Source: Streptomyces longhuiensis
GTDB lineage: Bacteria; Actinomycetota; Actinomycetes; Streptomycetales; Streptomycetaceae
Length of the DNA stretch: 64,000 bases
Direction: 5' to 3'
Assembly: GCF_020616555.1 (NCBI RefSeq)
Contig: NZ_CP085173.1
Span: 8,448,001 to 8,512,000, forward strand
Shown in pieces: positions 49,655 to 58,532 of this stretch. Position numbers and translations under genes: made by a program. The notes under the pieces were generated by a model. That model saw only the letters and a program-made list of their open reading frames with translations. It was not told the DNA's origin and did not search any database. Positions within the stretch are counted from its first letter, which is position 1; each line of letters opens with the position of its first letter.

Positions 49655-50530
49655 ATGCCCCGGACCGCTGCCCGCACCCGGATCCAGGTCGAACCGCTGA
49701 CCTGCACCATCGGCGCCGAACTGCACGGCGTCCAGCTCAGTGACGCCGTCCATGACGACGCGCTCTTCGCCAAGATCAAGGAACTCCTGCTCCGCCACAA
49801 GGTGCTGTTCCTGCGCGACCAGGACATGAGCCGTGCCGAGCACGTCGGGTTCGCCTCCCGCCTCGGCCCGCTGGAGGACCACCCGGTCCTCGGCAGCGAC
49901 CCCGACCACCCCGGCCTCGTCCGTATCTACAAGGACCTGGACAGCAGGCCCGAGCACTACGAGAACGCCCTGCACTGCGACGCGACCTGGCGCGACCGCC
50001 CGCCCATGGGCGCCCTGCTCCGCTGTGTCGCGACGCCCGACGTCGGCGGCGACACGATCTGGGTCAACATGGCCGAGGCGTACCGCAGGCTCCCCGAGCA
50101 CATCCGCACCCAGATCGACGGGCTGCGCGCCCGGCACAGCATCGAGGCGAGCTTCGGCGCGGTCATGCCGACGGAACAGCGCCACCAGCTCAAGGCCCGC
50201 TACCCGGACGCAGAGCACCCGGTCGTGCGCACCCACCCCGAGACCGGCGAGAAGATCCTCTTCGTCAACTCGTTCACCACCCACTTCGTCAACTACCACA
50301 CCCCCGAGAACGTGCGGTTCGGCCAGGACCACGCGCCCGGCGCGAGCCACCTGCTCAACTACCTCACGAGCCAGGCGGCCGTCCCCGAGTACCAGGTCCG
50401 CTGGCGCTGGACCCCGAACAGCGTCGCCCTCTGGGACAACCGCTCCACCCAGCACTACGCGGTCCAGGACTACTGGCCCGCCGTCCGCAAGATGGAGCGT
50501 GCCGGGATCGCCGGTGACAGGCCCTGCTGA
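49655..50530 (+). CDS. TauD/TfdA-family 2-oxoglutarate dioxygenase
   Basis: A 291-residue Fe(II)/2OG hydroxylase. The iron motif HCDATW (His-x-Asp, about residue 108) is intact, with the distal histidine in WDNRSTQHYAVQDYWP and the 2OG-binding Arg shortly after (RKMER). The N-terminus (IGAELHGVQLSD, LLLRHKVLFLRDQDMSRAEH) is classical. Such enzymes hydroxylate taurine, alkyl sulfates, gamma-butyrobetaine or phenoxyacetates. In this operon it likely makes the hydroxy acid that becomes a beta-keto acid for the BKACE. It contrasts with the broken copy at 44932. Confidence 0.93.
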   Translation: MPRTAARTRIQVEPLTCTIGAELHGVQLSDAVHDDALFAKIKELLLRHKVLFLRDQDMSRAEHVGFASRLGPLEDHPVLGSDPDHPGLVRIYKDLDSRPEHYENALHCDATWRDRPPMGALLRCVATPDVGGDTIWVNMAEAYRRLPEHIRTQIDGLRARHSIEASFGAVMPTEQRHQLKARYPDAEHPVVRTHPETGEKILFVNSFTTHFVNYHTPENVRFGQDHAPGASHLLNYLTSQAAVPEYQVRWRWTPNSVALWDNRSTQHYAVQDYWPAVRKMERAGIAGDRPC

Positions 50531-50534
50531 GCCG

Positions 50535-51806
50535 ATGACGCGTCGCTACGCGTGGTTGGTGTTCGCCCTCAGCTTCGGGCTCCTGCTGTCGGACTACATG
50601 TCGCGGCAGGTCCTGAACGCGGTGTTCCCGCTGCTGAAGGCCGAATGGCTGCTCTCCGACACCCAGTTGGGAGCGCTGAGCGGCATTGTCGCCCTGATGG
50701 TCGGCGTGCTGACCTTTCCGCTGTCGTTGCTCGCGGACCGCTGGGGCCGGGTCAGGAGCCTGGTCCTCGCTGCGGTGGTGTGGAGCCTGGCCACCCTGGG
50801 CTGTGCCGTCTCCGCGAGCTACGGCCAGATGTTCCTGGGCCGTTTCATGGTGGGTGTCGGCGAGGCGGCCTACGGGAGCGTGGGCATCGCGGTGGTGCTG
50901 AGCGTGTTCCCGGTGGGCCTGCGGGCCACGCTGTCGGGCGCCTTCATCGCGGGCGGCGCCTTCGGCTCCGTACTCGGCGTGTCGATCGGCGGTGTGGTGG
51001 CCCAACATCTGGGCTGGCGCTGGACGTTCGGCATCATGGGCTTGTTCGGGCTGGTCCTGGCAGCGGTCTACGGCGTCGTCGTGACGGAGCGGAGACTGGC
51101 GCCGGCCGGCTACGGCACCGGCCGCGCACCGGGTACGGGAGGCCCGGTACGGGCGTTGCTGCCCCGGCTGTTCTCGTCGGTGTCCGTGCTGTGCGCCTAC
51201 GTCGGCAGCGGCCTGCAGATGTTCATCGCGATGGCTCTGCTGGCCTGGATGCCCAGCTTCCTCGACCGCTCCTACGGCCTGCCGCCCGGCAAGGCCGGAC
51301 TCGCCGCCGGAGGCTTCGCGCTGATCACCGGGATCGGCATGATCGGCGGCGGCATCGTCAGCGACCGGCTCGGCCGCACCAACCCCCACCTCAAGTGGAC
51401 CGTCGCCATCGTGTGCAGCGTCGGCTCGCTGGTCCTGCTCACCGGCGGCTTCCAACTCCCGCCCGGCATACCGCAACTGCTCCTCGTGGGTGCCGGGACG
51501 TTGCTGTCCAATGCCACGGCGGGACCCGCCGCCGCCATGGTGGCGAGCCTGACACCGGCCGCCGTCGCGGCGACGGCCATGGCGACGCTCACCCTCGCCA
51601 ACAGCCTGCTGGGCCTGGCGCCCGGCCCCGCGGTGACCGGCATGCTGGCCGACCGCTTGGGCCTGGACGGCGCACTCCGCCTGGTCCCGCTCGTCGCCAT
51701 CGTGGCGGGCCTGGCGTTCGCCCTCGGCAGGCGCCACTACGACAAGGGCCTCATCTCGGCATCGGCCCCGGCCCCGGCCCTCGAACAGACGGAGATCCCC
51801 GCATGA
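50535..51806 (+). CDS. MFS transporter (anion:cation symporter-like)
   Basis: A 423-residue permease with about 12 helices. The loop-2/3 motif is LLADRWGRVRSLVLAAVVWS; GRFMVGVGEAAYGSVGIAVV resembles aromatic-acid and glycerol-3-phosphate-type symporters; the second loop motif is GGGIVSDRLGRTNPH. Four nt separate it from the dioxygenase stop, and its own stop overlaps the hydrolase start by 4 nt. It probably imports the organic acid degraded by the operon. Confidence 0.9.
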   Translation: MTRRYAWLVFALSFGLLLSDYMSRQVLNAVFPLLKAEWLLSDTQLGALSGIVALMVGVLTFPLSLLADRWGRVRSLVLAAVVWSLATLGCAVSASYGQMFLGRFMVGVGEAAYGSVGIAVVLSVFPVGLRATLSGAFIAGGAFGSVLGVSIGGVVAQHLGWRWTFGIMGLFGLVLAAVYGVVVTERRLAPAGYGTGRAPGTGGPVRALLPRLFSSVSVLCAYVGSGLQMFIAMALLAWMPSFLDRSYGLPPGKAGLAAGGFALITGIGMIGGGIVSDRLGRTNPHLKWTVAIVCSVGSLVLLTGGFQLPPGIPQLLLVGAGTLLSNATAGPAAAMVASLTPAAVAATAMATLTLANSLLGLAPGPAVTGMLADRLGLDGALRLVPLVAIVAGLAFALGRRHYDKGLISASAPAPALEQTEIPA

Positions 51807-52396
51807 ACCCCGTTCCCGCGCCCACGGTCGTACTCGTGCCCGGCCTGCGCGACCACGTCCCCGACCACTGGCAGACGGCCCTCGCCGCCCGTCTCCCCGG
51901 TTCCGTGACCGTGCCGCCCCTGACGGACCTCAGGCTGAGCCGTGACGCGCAGGTCACCGCCCTGAACGACGTGGTGTCCGCCATCGAGGGACCGGTCGTG
52001 CTCGTCGCGCACAGCGCCGGCGTGCACACCACCGTCCACTGGGCGGCCCGGCACACCCGTCCGGTGCACGGCGCCCTCCTCGCGACGCCGCCCGACTTCG
52101 AGACCCCGCTGCCGGACGGCCACCCCGCACCGCGGACCCTGCGCGACAACGGCTGGCTGCCGACGCCGAGCGCCACGCTGCCGTTCCCCAGTGTGGTCGC
52201 GGCGAGCACGAACGACCCCCTGGCCCGCTTCGACCGGGTCACCGCACTGGCCGACGCGTGGGGCAGCCGCCTGATCGACCTCGGCCCCGTCGGCCACCTC
52301 AACCCCGCTTCCGGCTACGGCGAGTGGCCCCGCGCGCTGGAAATCCTCGAGACCTTCGGCTGCCGTACGACACCGGACCCGAAGGTGTCGGCATGA
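51803..52396 (+). CDS. RBBP9/YdeN-family small serine hydrolase
   Basis: A 197-residue alpha/beta hydrolase. VVLVPGLRDHVPDHWQTALA is the family start; the nucleophile elbow is LVAHSAGVHTTVHWA, with the acid in ASTNDPLARFDRV and the His in GPVGHLNPASGYGEWP. In this operon a thioesterase role, freeing the CoA thioester released by the BKACE, is possible but unproven. Overlaps both neighbours by 4 nt, so it is tightly coupled. Confidence 0.88.
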   Translation: MNPVPAPTVVLVPGLRDHVPDHWQTALAARLPGSVTVPPLTDLRLSRDAQVTALNDVVSAIEGPVVLVAHSAGVHTTVHWAARHTRPVHGALLATPPDFETPLPDGHPAPRTLRDNGWLPTPSATLPFPSVVAASTNDPLARFDRVTALADAWGSRLIDLGPVGHLNPASGYGEWPRALEILETFGCRTTPDPKVSA

Positions 52397-54342
52397 GCGC
52401 GCGGAACTCCAACGTCACCGAGTTCCTCGTCTGGTTGGCACAGGAACGCGGCCTGGCGTTCACCGACTACGCCGGGCTGTGGCGGTGGAGCACCGACGAC
52501 CTGCCCGGCTTCTGGTCGGCCGTGTGGGAGTTCTACGGCCTGGACACGGCCAGCGACTACGACGAAGTGCTCGGCGACGCGAGGATGCCCGGAGCGACCT
52601 GGTTCACCGGGGCCCGCCTCAACTTCGCGCGGCAGTGCCTCGCCCAGGCCACCGACGAACGCCCCGCGCTCATCGCCGTGTCCGAGACCGGCGACCCCGT
52701 GGAGATCTCCTGGGACCGGCTCACCAGGGAAGTGGCGGGCACGGCCGCGGCCCTGCGGGAGATGGGAGTGGGCCCCGGCGACTGCGTCGCCGGGTACCTG
52801 CCGAACATCCCGCAGGCCGTGGTCGCCCTCCTGGCCACCGCCGCCGTCGGCGCGACCTGGACGGTCTGCGCACCCGAGTTCGGCACGCCCAGCGTCCTCG
52901 CCAGGCTGGGCCAGGCCCGGCCGACGGTCCTGGTGGCCGCGGACGGCTACCGCCACGGCGGCAAGGAGTACGACAGGCGCCCGCACATCGCGGAGATCCT
53001 GGACGGCCTGCCCACGGTCCGCCACCTCGTCGCCGTCGACCGCCTGCACACGTCCGCCGCCGGACCGGCATGGTCGCAGCGGACGGACGTGACGCAGCAC
53101 GACTGGTCCGATCTGGCCGGCCGCGAAGCCCGACTCGACTACGCCGACGTTCCGTTCGAGCATCCGCTGTGGATCCTCTGGTCATCGGGCACCACCGGCG
53201 TCCCGAAGGGAATCGTTCACGGCCACGGCGGCATCGTCGTCGAGCTGCTCAAGGCGCTGGGGCTCGGCGTGGACCTGCGCGCCGACGACCGCTACCTCTT
53301 CCACACCTCCACCAGCTGGATGGTGTGGAACTTCATGGTCGCCGGCCTCCTGCACGGCAGCACGCTCGTCCTCTACGACGGCAGCCCCACCCACCCCGAC
53401 GTCAACGGCCTCTGGCGGACCGCCGAACGCACCCGCGCCACGACGGTCGGCGTCGGCGCCGCCTACCTGATCGCCGCGGAGAAGGCGGGCGCCCACCCGG
53501 CCGCCGCCACGGACCTCGGCGCGCTGCGGACCATCCTGCAGACCGGCTCGGCCATGCCCGACAGCACCTGGCAGTGGGTCCACGACCGGCTCGCCCCGAA
53601 GGCCCGGCTCCAGTCGATCTGCGGCGGCACCGACATCTGCTCGGTGCTCGCCGGCGACTCCCCGCTGCTGCCGGTGCGCACGGGCCGGATCTCCGGCCCC
53701 TCCCTGGGCGTCGCCCTCGCCTCCTGGGACGCCACGGGTCAGCCGCTCGTGGGGGAGCAGGGCGAACTCGTGGTCACGGCACCTCTGCCGTCGATGCCGC
53801 TCCGCTTCGTCGGCGACCCCGGCAACGAGCGCTACAGGAGCAGCTACTTCGACGTCTATCCCGGCGTGTGGCGGCACGGCGACTGGGTCACCATGGACCC
53901 CGACCTGTCCGTCGTCGTCGCCGGACGCTCCGACTCCACGCTCAACCGCATGGGCGTGCGCATGGGGTCCGCCGACCTCTACGCCGTCGTCGAACGGCTC
54001 CCGCGGATCGCGGACAGCCTCGTCATCGGCGCCGAACTGGCGGACGGCCGCTACTACATGCCGCTGTTCGTCGTGCCCGCGGAAGGCGAGCGGTTCGACG
54101 ACGCCCTGCGCGACGAGATCGTCGGCGCGATCAGGCACAGCCTGTCGCCCCGGCACGTCCCCGACGCCGTCGTCCCCATCGAGGCCGTACCGCGGACCCT
54201 CACGGGCAAGAAGCTGGAGGTCCCCGTCAAACGCATCCTCCAGGGCGCCCGCGTCACCGAGGTCAGCGCGGAAGGTGCCGTGACCCGGCCCGACATGCTG
54301 GCCTGGTTCGCGCAATTCGCGGCCGGGCTGGGACGGCCCTGA
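52393..54342 (+). CDS. Acetoacetyl-CoA synthetase
   Basis: A 649-residue adenylating enzyme: acetoacetate + ATP + CoA to acetoacetyl-CoA. The N-terminal ACS domain reads YAGLWRWSTDDLPGFWSAVW. The ATP loop is ILWSSGTTGVPKGIVHGHGG (about residue 260), with TSTSWMVWNFMVAGLL, ICGGTDICSVLAGD, GDWVTMDPDLSVVVAGRSDS and the catalytic Lys in RTLTGKKLEVPVKRIL. The mix of ACS domain with WMVWN and GGTDI is specific for acetoacetate-CoA ligases. Last gene of the operon; it recycles acetoacetate from the BKACE step to two acetyl-CoA through thiolase. Confidence 0.93.
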   Translation: MSARNSNVTEFLVWLAQERGLAFTDYAGLWRWSTDDLPGFWSAVWEFYGLDTASDYDEVLGDARMPGATWFTGARLNFARQCLAQATDERPALIAVSETGDPVEISWDRLTREVAGTAAALREMGVGPGDCVAGYLPNIPQAVVALLATAAVGATWTVCAPEFGTPSVLARLGQARPTVLVAADGYRHGGKEYDRRPHIAEILDGLPTVRHLVAVDRLHTSAAGPAWSQRTDVTQHDWSDLAGREARLDYADVPFEHPLWILWSSGTTGVPKGIVHGHGGIVVELLKALGLGVDLRADDRYLFHTSTSWMVWNFMVAGLLHGSTLVLYDGSPTHPDVNGLWRTAERTRATTVGVGAAYLIAAEKAGAHPAAATDLGALRTILQTGSAMPDSTWQWVHDRLAPKARLQSICGGTDICSVLAGDSPLLPVRTGRISGPSLGVALASWDATGQPLVGEQGELVVTAPLPSMPLRFVGDPGNERYRSSYFDVYPGVWRHGDWVTMDPDLSVVVAGRSDSTLNRMGVRMGSADLYAVVERLPRIADSLVIGAELADGRYYMPLFVVPAEGERFDDALRDEIVGAIRHSLSPRHVPDAVVPIEAVPRTLTGKKLEVPVKRILQGARVTEVSAEGAVTRPDMLAWFAQFAAGLGRP

Positions 54343-54357
54343 GAACGTACGGCTGTG

Positions 54358-54396
54358 AGGCGCCTGACCAGACGGGCAGAACCTGGTCAGGCGCCT
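54358..54396. terminator. Bidirectional hairpin terminator
   Basis: Perfect 14-bp stem AGGCGCCTGACCAG / CTGGTCAGGCGCCT with an 11-nt loop, between the stops of the convergent acetoacetyl-CoA synthetase and GH32 genes. Confidence 0.8.
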
Positions 54397-54400
54397 TCCC

Positions 54401-55971
54401 TCATACGGAGAACTCCCGCACCACCGTGTCGCGGAACACCGCCGCACCGCCGCTGCTGAACAGCGCGAGTCCTGTGTCCACGAGATACGGGAACGCCTCC
54501 ATCGAGTGCGTGTACCGCCCGTCGTCGAAGAACACCTCGACCGTCGTCCGGTCCACGAAGACCCGTATCCGGACGGACTTCCGCGCCGGGTCGAACGGCG
54601 TCCTGCTCTCCTGGTACTTGCCGGAGGTGTCGGGGTTCGCCGCGCCCCGCCGGTTCACGAAGGCGTAGTCGCCCCAGACACCGGCGTCGATGTGCCGCGC
54701 CCCGTCGGTCGAGCGCCTCAACTGCACTCCGACGCCCTCCAGTTGATCCCATTCCACCTCGGCCGACAGCTCGTATGCCGTGCCCTGGTAGTCGAGGACG
54801 AGCTGCCCGTCGACCGTCAGGTCGCCGAGATCGACGGTGCGTGCGACATGGGCGGCGAGGGAGTCCACCGGGCGGGACGCGAGATAGTACGGGCCTGACC
54901 CCTCCCGGCGCAGGGTCACCTCACGGACCAGTGAATCCGTGCCGTTGAAGCCGTCGCTGTCGATCGTGGGCGTGGTGTTGGGGTAGTCCCAGTTGTTCAG
55001 CCAGCCGATCGCGTACCGCGCCGACTCGTCGACGGTCCCGCCGGTGGCGCGCTTCTCGAAGGTGACCGCGCCGTACCAGTCGAAGCCGTGGTCGAGCCAC
55101 TGCGGCGCCTCGGCGTCGGGGGTGAACGTCGTGCCGTCGAAGGAACCGGCCCAGTACGCATACGTGTTGGGCAGGCCCGAGGCCTTGCCGTTGGCGCTCA
55201 CCCCGAGGACCCACTTGACCGTCCCGTCCTCGGCCTCGATACGGAACAGGTCCGGGCACTCGAGGACGCCGATGCCCTCCTTGACGAAGCCGCCGGCGTA
55301 CGTCCACGTCTTGAGGTCGTCCGAGTGATAGATGCCGACCTGGTGTTCTCGGCGAGTGCCATCACCCAACGGCCGCGTTCCTCGTCGCGGATCACCTTCG
55401 GGTCGCGGAAGTCCCGCACCCCCGGATTGGGGACGACCGGGTCCGTGCCGTGCGGCCGGAAGGTGCGGCCGCCGTCCGTGGAGTACCAGAGGTACTGGGC
55501 CTGCGTGTCGGCGCCCTCGACCGGCTCCTGCGTGACGAGGACGACGACCGCTCCGGCGCCGAAGCCCGCCGTGTCGCCCGAGTCGACCACCGCGCTGCCG
55601 GACCAGACGTCGCCGTTGGGCGTGGTGTCCTTCGGCACGGCGATGCCGCGGTCGCGGAAGGAGACGAGGTCGGTGCTGGTCGCCAGGCGCCAGGCGGTCC
55701 CGGTGGTGGTGCCGCCGGCGAGGTAGTCGGCGTTGTAGAGGTAGTAGTAGTGATACTCGCCGTCGATCCAGACGGGCCGCTGCGGGTCGTTCTTCCACTG
55801 GTCGGGGACGGTGAAGTGGTACTCCGCGCGATAGCTCGCGGCGGCCTTCTTGCGGGGCCGGGGCTTCGCGGCGGCGGCCGGTATGGGGGCCGCGGACAGG
55901 AGGGGCAGTGCCGCTCCCAGTACCCCGGCCCGGATGAGTGCTCTCCTGGTCGTCCCGCGCATGTCTGGCAT
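54401..55971 (-). pseudogene. Secreted GH32 fructan hydrolase (levanase/inulinase-like), one-base frameshift
   Basis: The N-terminal part has a Tat signal (RRALIRAGVLGAALPLLSAA), then the GH32 sucrose box HFTVPDQWKNDPQRPVW with the nucleophile Asp, and FRDPKVI. After AENT near 55340 the frame is lost; the next frame continues exactly with VGIYHSDDLKTWTY, the acid/base motif ECPDLF and the C-terminal beta-sandwich to the stop at 54401. One base (probably an A in an AAG codon) is missing near 55339-55342. All catalytic residues of the family exist across the two parts. ATG 55971 is chosen. If the lesion is real, no active secreted enzyme is made. It is divergent from the sugar importer. Confidence 0.85.
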
Positions 55972-56022
55972 CGCTGACGCATCCCTCTCGTGACGGCGGC
56001 TCAATGCCTTGAGGACTGTAGA

Positions 56023-56163
56023 CCTAACTCGTTAAAGGTCAAGGGGGGAAGGGGATCGGGCAGGAGGAACCTAACTCGTTACAGGCGACCTTGCGAGAAG
56101 CCTTGACAGGGCCCCGCCGGATTTCCATCATCTGCTGCAACCCTTGAGCTATCACGAGTTAGG
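56023..56163. promoter_or_regulatory. Three LacI-type operators between levanase and importer genes
   Basis: CCTAACTCGTTA occurs at 56023-56034 and 56070-56081, and the inverted form TCACGAGTTAGG at 56152-56163. The core TAAC-TC-GTTA is a short palindrome of the LacI operator kind. One copy is 52 bp from the levanase start, another ends 7 bp before the binding-protein start. The LacI gene at 60804 is the obvious reader. Confidence 0.75.
56103..56131 (+). promoter_or_regulatory. Possible promoter of the sugar-importer operon
   Basis: TTGACA (56103-56108), 17-bp spacer, CATCAT (56126-56131). The -10 is poor. It would start transcription about 30 bp before the start codon and lies between the second and third operators. 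Confidence 0.4.
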
Positions 56164-56169
56164 CATCGG

Positions 56170-57579
56170 ATGACCGACTCGAATTTCCCTCGCCGCGCCC
56201 TGCTGCGCGGCGCCTCCTACGGCGCGGGTGCCGCCGCCCTGGCCGGCGTCGCCGCGTCCTGGGATCGGCTCACCGCCGCCGACGTGCACGGCCGGGACGA
56301 CCATGCCCTGGTCGTCGCCACCCTCGGTTCCTCCGTGGACCCTGCCGCCCAACGCGCTCTCAGCGACGGCTTCCGCGCACTCCACCCCGGCCTCGACGTC
56401 CGGCTGGTGCCCGTCCAGGCCACCGACTGGTCGGACTTCTTCGCCAAGATCCTCACGCAGATCGCCGCGGGCACCGCCCCCGACGTCGTCTATGTCGCGA
56501 CCGAGGGCGTCCAGCTGTTCGCGCAGCGCCTGGGCGTGGCGCTCGACGACCGGGTCCGGCGCGACAAGGAGGAACTGCGCGAGTACTTCGCGGACGTCCA
56601 TCCCTCACTCGTCGAGTCGATGATGTTCGAGGGGAGCCTGTACCAGCTGCCCGTCGAGTTCAACGCGGCCGACATCTATCTCAACCGCGCCGTACTGAAA
56701 CGCTCACGCGTCGAGTTGCCGCCACCCGACTGGGACCGCGACGACTTCACGTCGCTGCTGCGCACCATGAAGCGCGGCGGCGGCAGCGGCTTCACACCGT
56801 ACTTCTGGACGAACCGCCTGTGGGGCGGTGTGGTGCCCTGGCTCTTCGCCAACGGCACCAACGTCCTCAGCGAGTCGAAGGCCCCAGGCGGCGACTGGCT
56901 GTGGGACACCTTCTACCCGCCCCGGGACCGCCGCGGCCGGGGCGGCGGCTACCGGTGGACCGGCCCGCAGGCCACCGCCGACCGGGTCGAGGAGGTCTAC
57001 GAGTACCTCTCGTCGCTGATCCAGGACCGGCTCTGCTCGCGCCCCGAGGGCGGCAGCGGCACCAACCTGGTCGGCGTGTTCTCCACCGGCCGCGTCGGCG
57101 TCACCCCGGCCGGCGGCTTCTGGGCGGGCGGCCTCCACACCGCCGGAATGCGGCGGGACGCGTACGACGTGCAGTACTTCCCGCGCTGGCGCACCCAGCG
57201 CCACCAGTTCGGTGCCGCCGGATACGCCCTGCTGAAGACGTCCAAGAAGCAGGACGAAGCCTGGGAGTTCATCAAGTACTCGGTCCGCAGGGACGTCCTG
57301 ACGCAGCTGTTCCGCGCGAACCAGACGACGCCGGCGCGGCGTTCGATGGTGCACGCCGCCCGGTACGAGGAGACCGGCCCGCAGAACTGGCCCGTCTTCT
57401 ACGACACCCTCGACCGATTCCCCGCCACCGGCCCGATCCCGGCCCCGCCCCAGGTGGCTGAAGTCGAGCAACTGCTCCTCAAGCACACCGGAACCGCCCT
57501 CGCGGACGCCCGCGGTGTCCGGCCCGCCCTGCGCCGCCTGCAGAGCGACCTGGAGAAGGCCATGGAGCGTGCCGCATGA
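56170..57579 (+). CDS. ABC sugar-binding protein (family 1, Tat-exported)
   Basis: A 469-residue extracellular solute-binding protein. The N-terminus PRRALLRGASYGAGAAALAG is a twin-arginine signal without a lipobox cysteine, so anchoring is unclear. The binding fold reads GFRALHPGLDVRLVPVQATD, KILTQIAAGTAPDVVYVATE, YQLPVEFNAADIYLNRAVL, and near the end QDEAWEFIKYSVRRDVLTQL. Ligands are probably fructo-oligosaccharides released by the GH32 enzyme. ATG 56170 lies just after an operator copy; its stop overlaps the permease start by 4 nt. Confidence 0.88.
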   Translation: MTDSNFPRRALLRGASYGAGAAALAGVAASWDRLTAADVHGRDDHALVVATLGSSVDPAAQRALSDGFRALHPGLDVRLVPVQATDWSDFFAKILTQIAAGTAPDVVYVATEGVQLFAQRLGVALDDRVRRDKEELREYFADVHPSLVESMMFEGSLYQLPVEFNAADIYLNRAVLKRSRVELPPPDWDRDDFTSLLRTMKRGGGSGFTPYFWTNRLWGGVVPWLFANGTNVLSESKAPGGDWLWDTFYPPRDRRGRGGGYRWTGPQATADRVEEVYEYLSSLIQDRLCSRPEGGSGTNLVGVFSTGRVGVTPAGGFWAGGLHTAGMRRDAYDVQYFPRWRTQRHQFGAAGYALLKTSKKQDEAWEFIKYSVRRDVLTQLFRANQTTPARRSMVHAARYEETGPQNWPVFYDTLDRFPATGPIPAPPQVAEVEQLLLKHTGTALADARGVRPALRRLQSDLEKAMERAA

Positions 57580-58520
57580 CCGCCCCCGTGCTCAGTCGGC
57601 GGCCTGCGCCGGCCGCCTCCGCGACCGCCCCGCGCCGCTCCCTCAAGGACCGCGGTACCCGCCTGCTGGCCGCTCTGTTCCTGGCGCCCACGCTCGTCGG
57701 GGTCCTGGTCTTCACCGTCGTACCGATCGTCGGGTCGGTCGTTCTCAGCTTCTTCCACTGGGACGTCATCGGCACGCCCCGCTTCGCGGGCACCGACAAC
57801 TACACCCAGGTCTTCACGGACGACACGGTCCTCGTGTCGTTCACCAACACCCTGATCTTCATGGTGTTCGCGGTGGCGCTCCAGCTCCTGCTCGCCCTGG
57901 CTCTCGCGCTCACCCTGACCAACAGGATGCCGTCGTGGCTGCGCTCCACGTTCCGCTCGGCGTTCTTCTTCCCGCTGATCCTTTCCGCCGCGTCCATCTC
58001 GGTGGTCATGAAGTACCTGTTCAACCAGGACTTCGGAGTGGTGAACTGGCTGCTCGGGCACGTCGGGATCGCTCCGGTCCCCTGGCTGACGTCCGAGCAC
58101 TCGGCGATGGCCGCGGTGATCCTGGTCTATGTCTGGCAGCAGTTCGGCTTCTCGTTCCTGCTGTTCGTCGGCGGCCTGAACACCATCCCCAAGGAGATCC
58201 ACGAGGCATCGTCCCTCGACGGGGCGTCCGGCCTGCGCAAGCACCTGTCGATCACGCTGCCCCTGCTCTCGCCGACCCTCCTGGTCGCCTCCGTCGTCGG
58301 GATCATCAACGCTCTGCAGGTCTTCGAGCAGCCCTACGTCCTCACCGACGGAGGGCCGGGTGACGCCACCCGCACGGTCGTGATGGTCATCTACCAGAGC
58401 GCGTTCGAGCAGCTGCGGTTCGGCGAGGCCTCCGCGATCGGCGTCCTGCTCTTCGTCCTGATCATGGCTGTGACGGCACTCCAGTTCCGGCTCAGCCGGC
58501 GCTTCGTCCACTACCAGTAG
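57576..58520 (+). CDS. ABC sugar permease, MalF-like
   Basis: A 314-residue membrane protein with about six helices: LLAALFLAPTLVGVLVFTVV, FTNTLIFMVFAVALQLLLAL, and the EAA loop KEIHEASSLDGASGLRKHLS ITLP-type segment that contacts the ATPase. No ATPase gene is in the locus, so a shared MsiK-type ATPase encoded elsewhere is expected, as for many Streptomyces sugar importers. Confidence 0.92.
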   Translation: MTAPVLSRRPAPAASATAPRRSLKDRGTRLLAALFLAPTLVGVLVFTVVPIVGSVVLSFFHWDVIGTPRFAGTDNYTQVFTDDTVLVSFTNTLIFMVFAVALQLLLALALALTLTNRMPSWLRSTFRSAFFFPLILSAASISVVMKYLFNQDFGVVNWLLGHVGIAPVPWLTSEHSAMAAVILVYVWQQFGFSFLLFVGGLNTIPKEIHEASSLDGASGLRKHLSITLPLLSPTLLVASVVGIINALQVFEQPYVLTDGGPGDATRTVVMVIYQSAFEQLRFGEASAIGVLLFVLIMAVTALQFRLSRRFVHYQ

Positions 58521-58532
58521 CCGGGTGACCCC

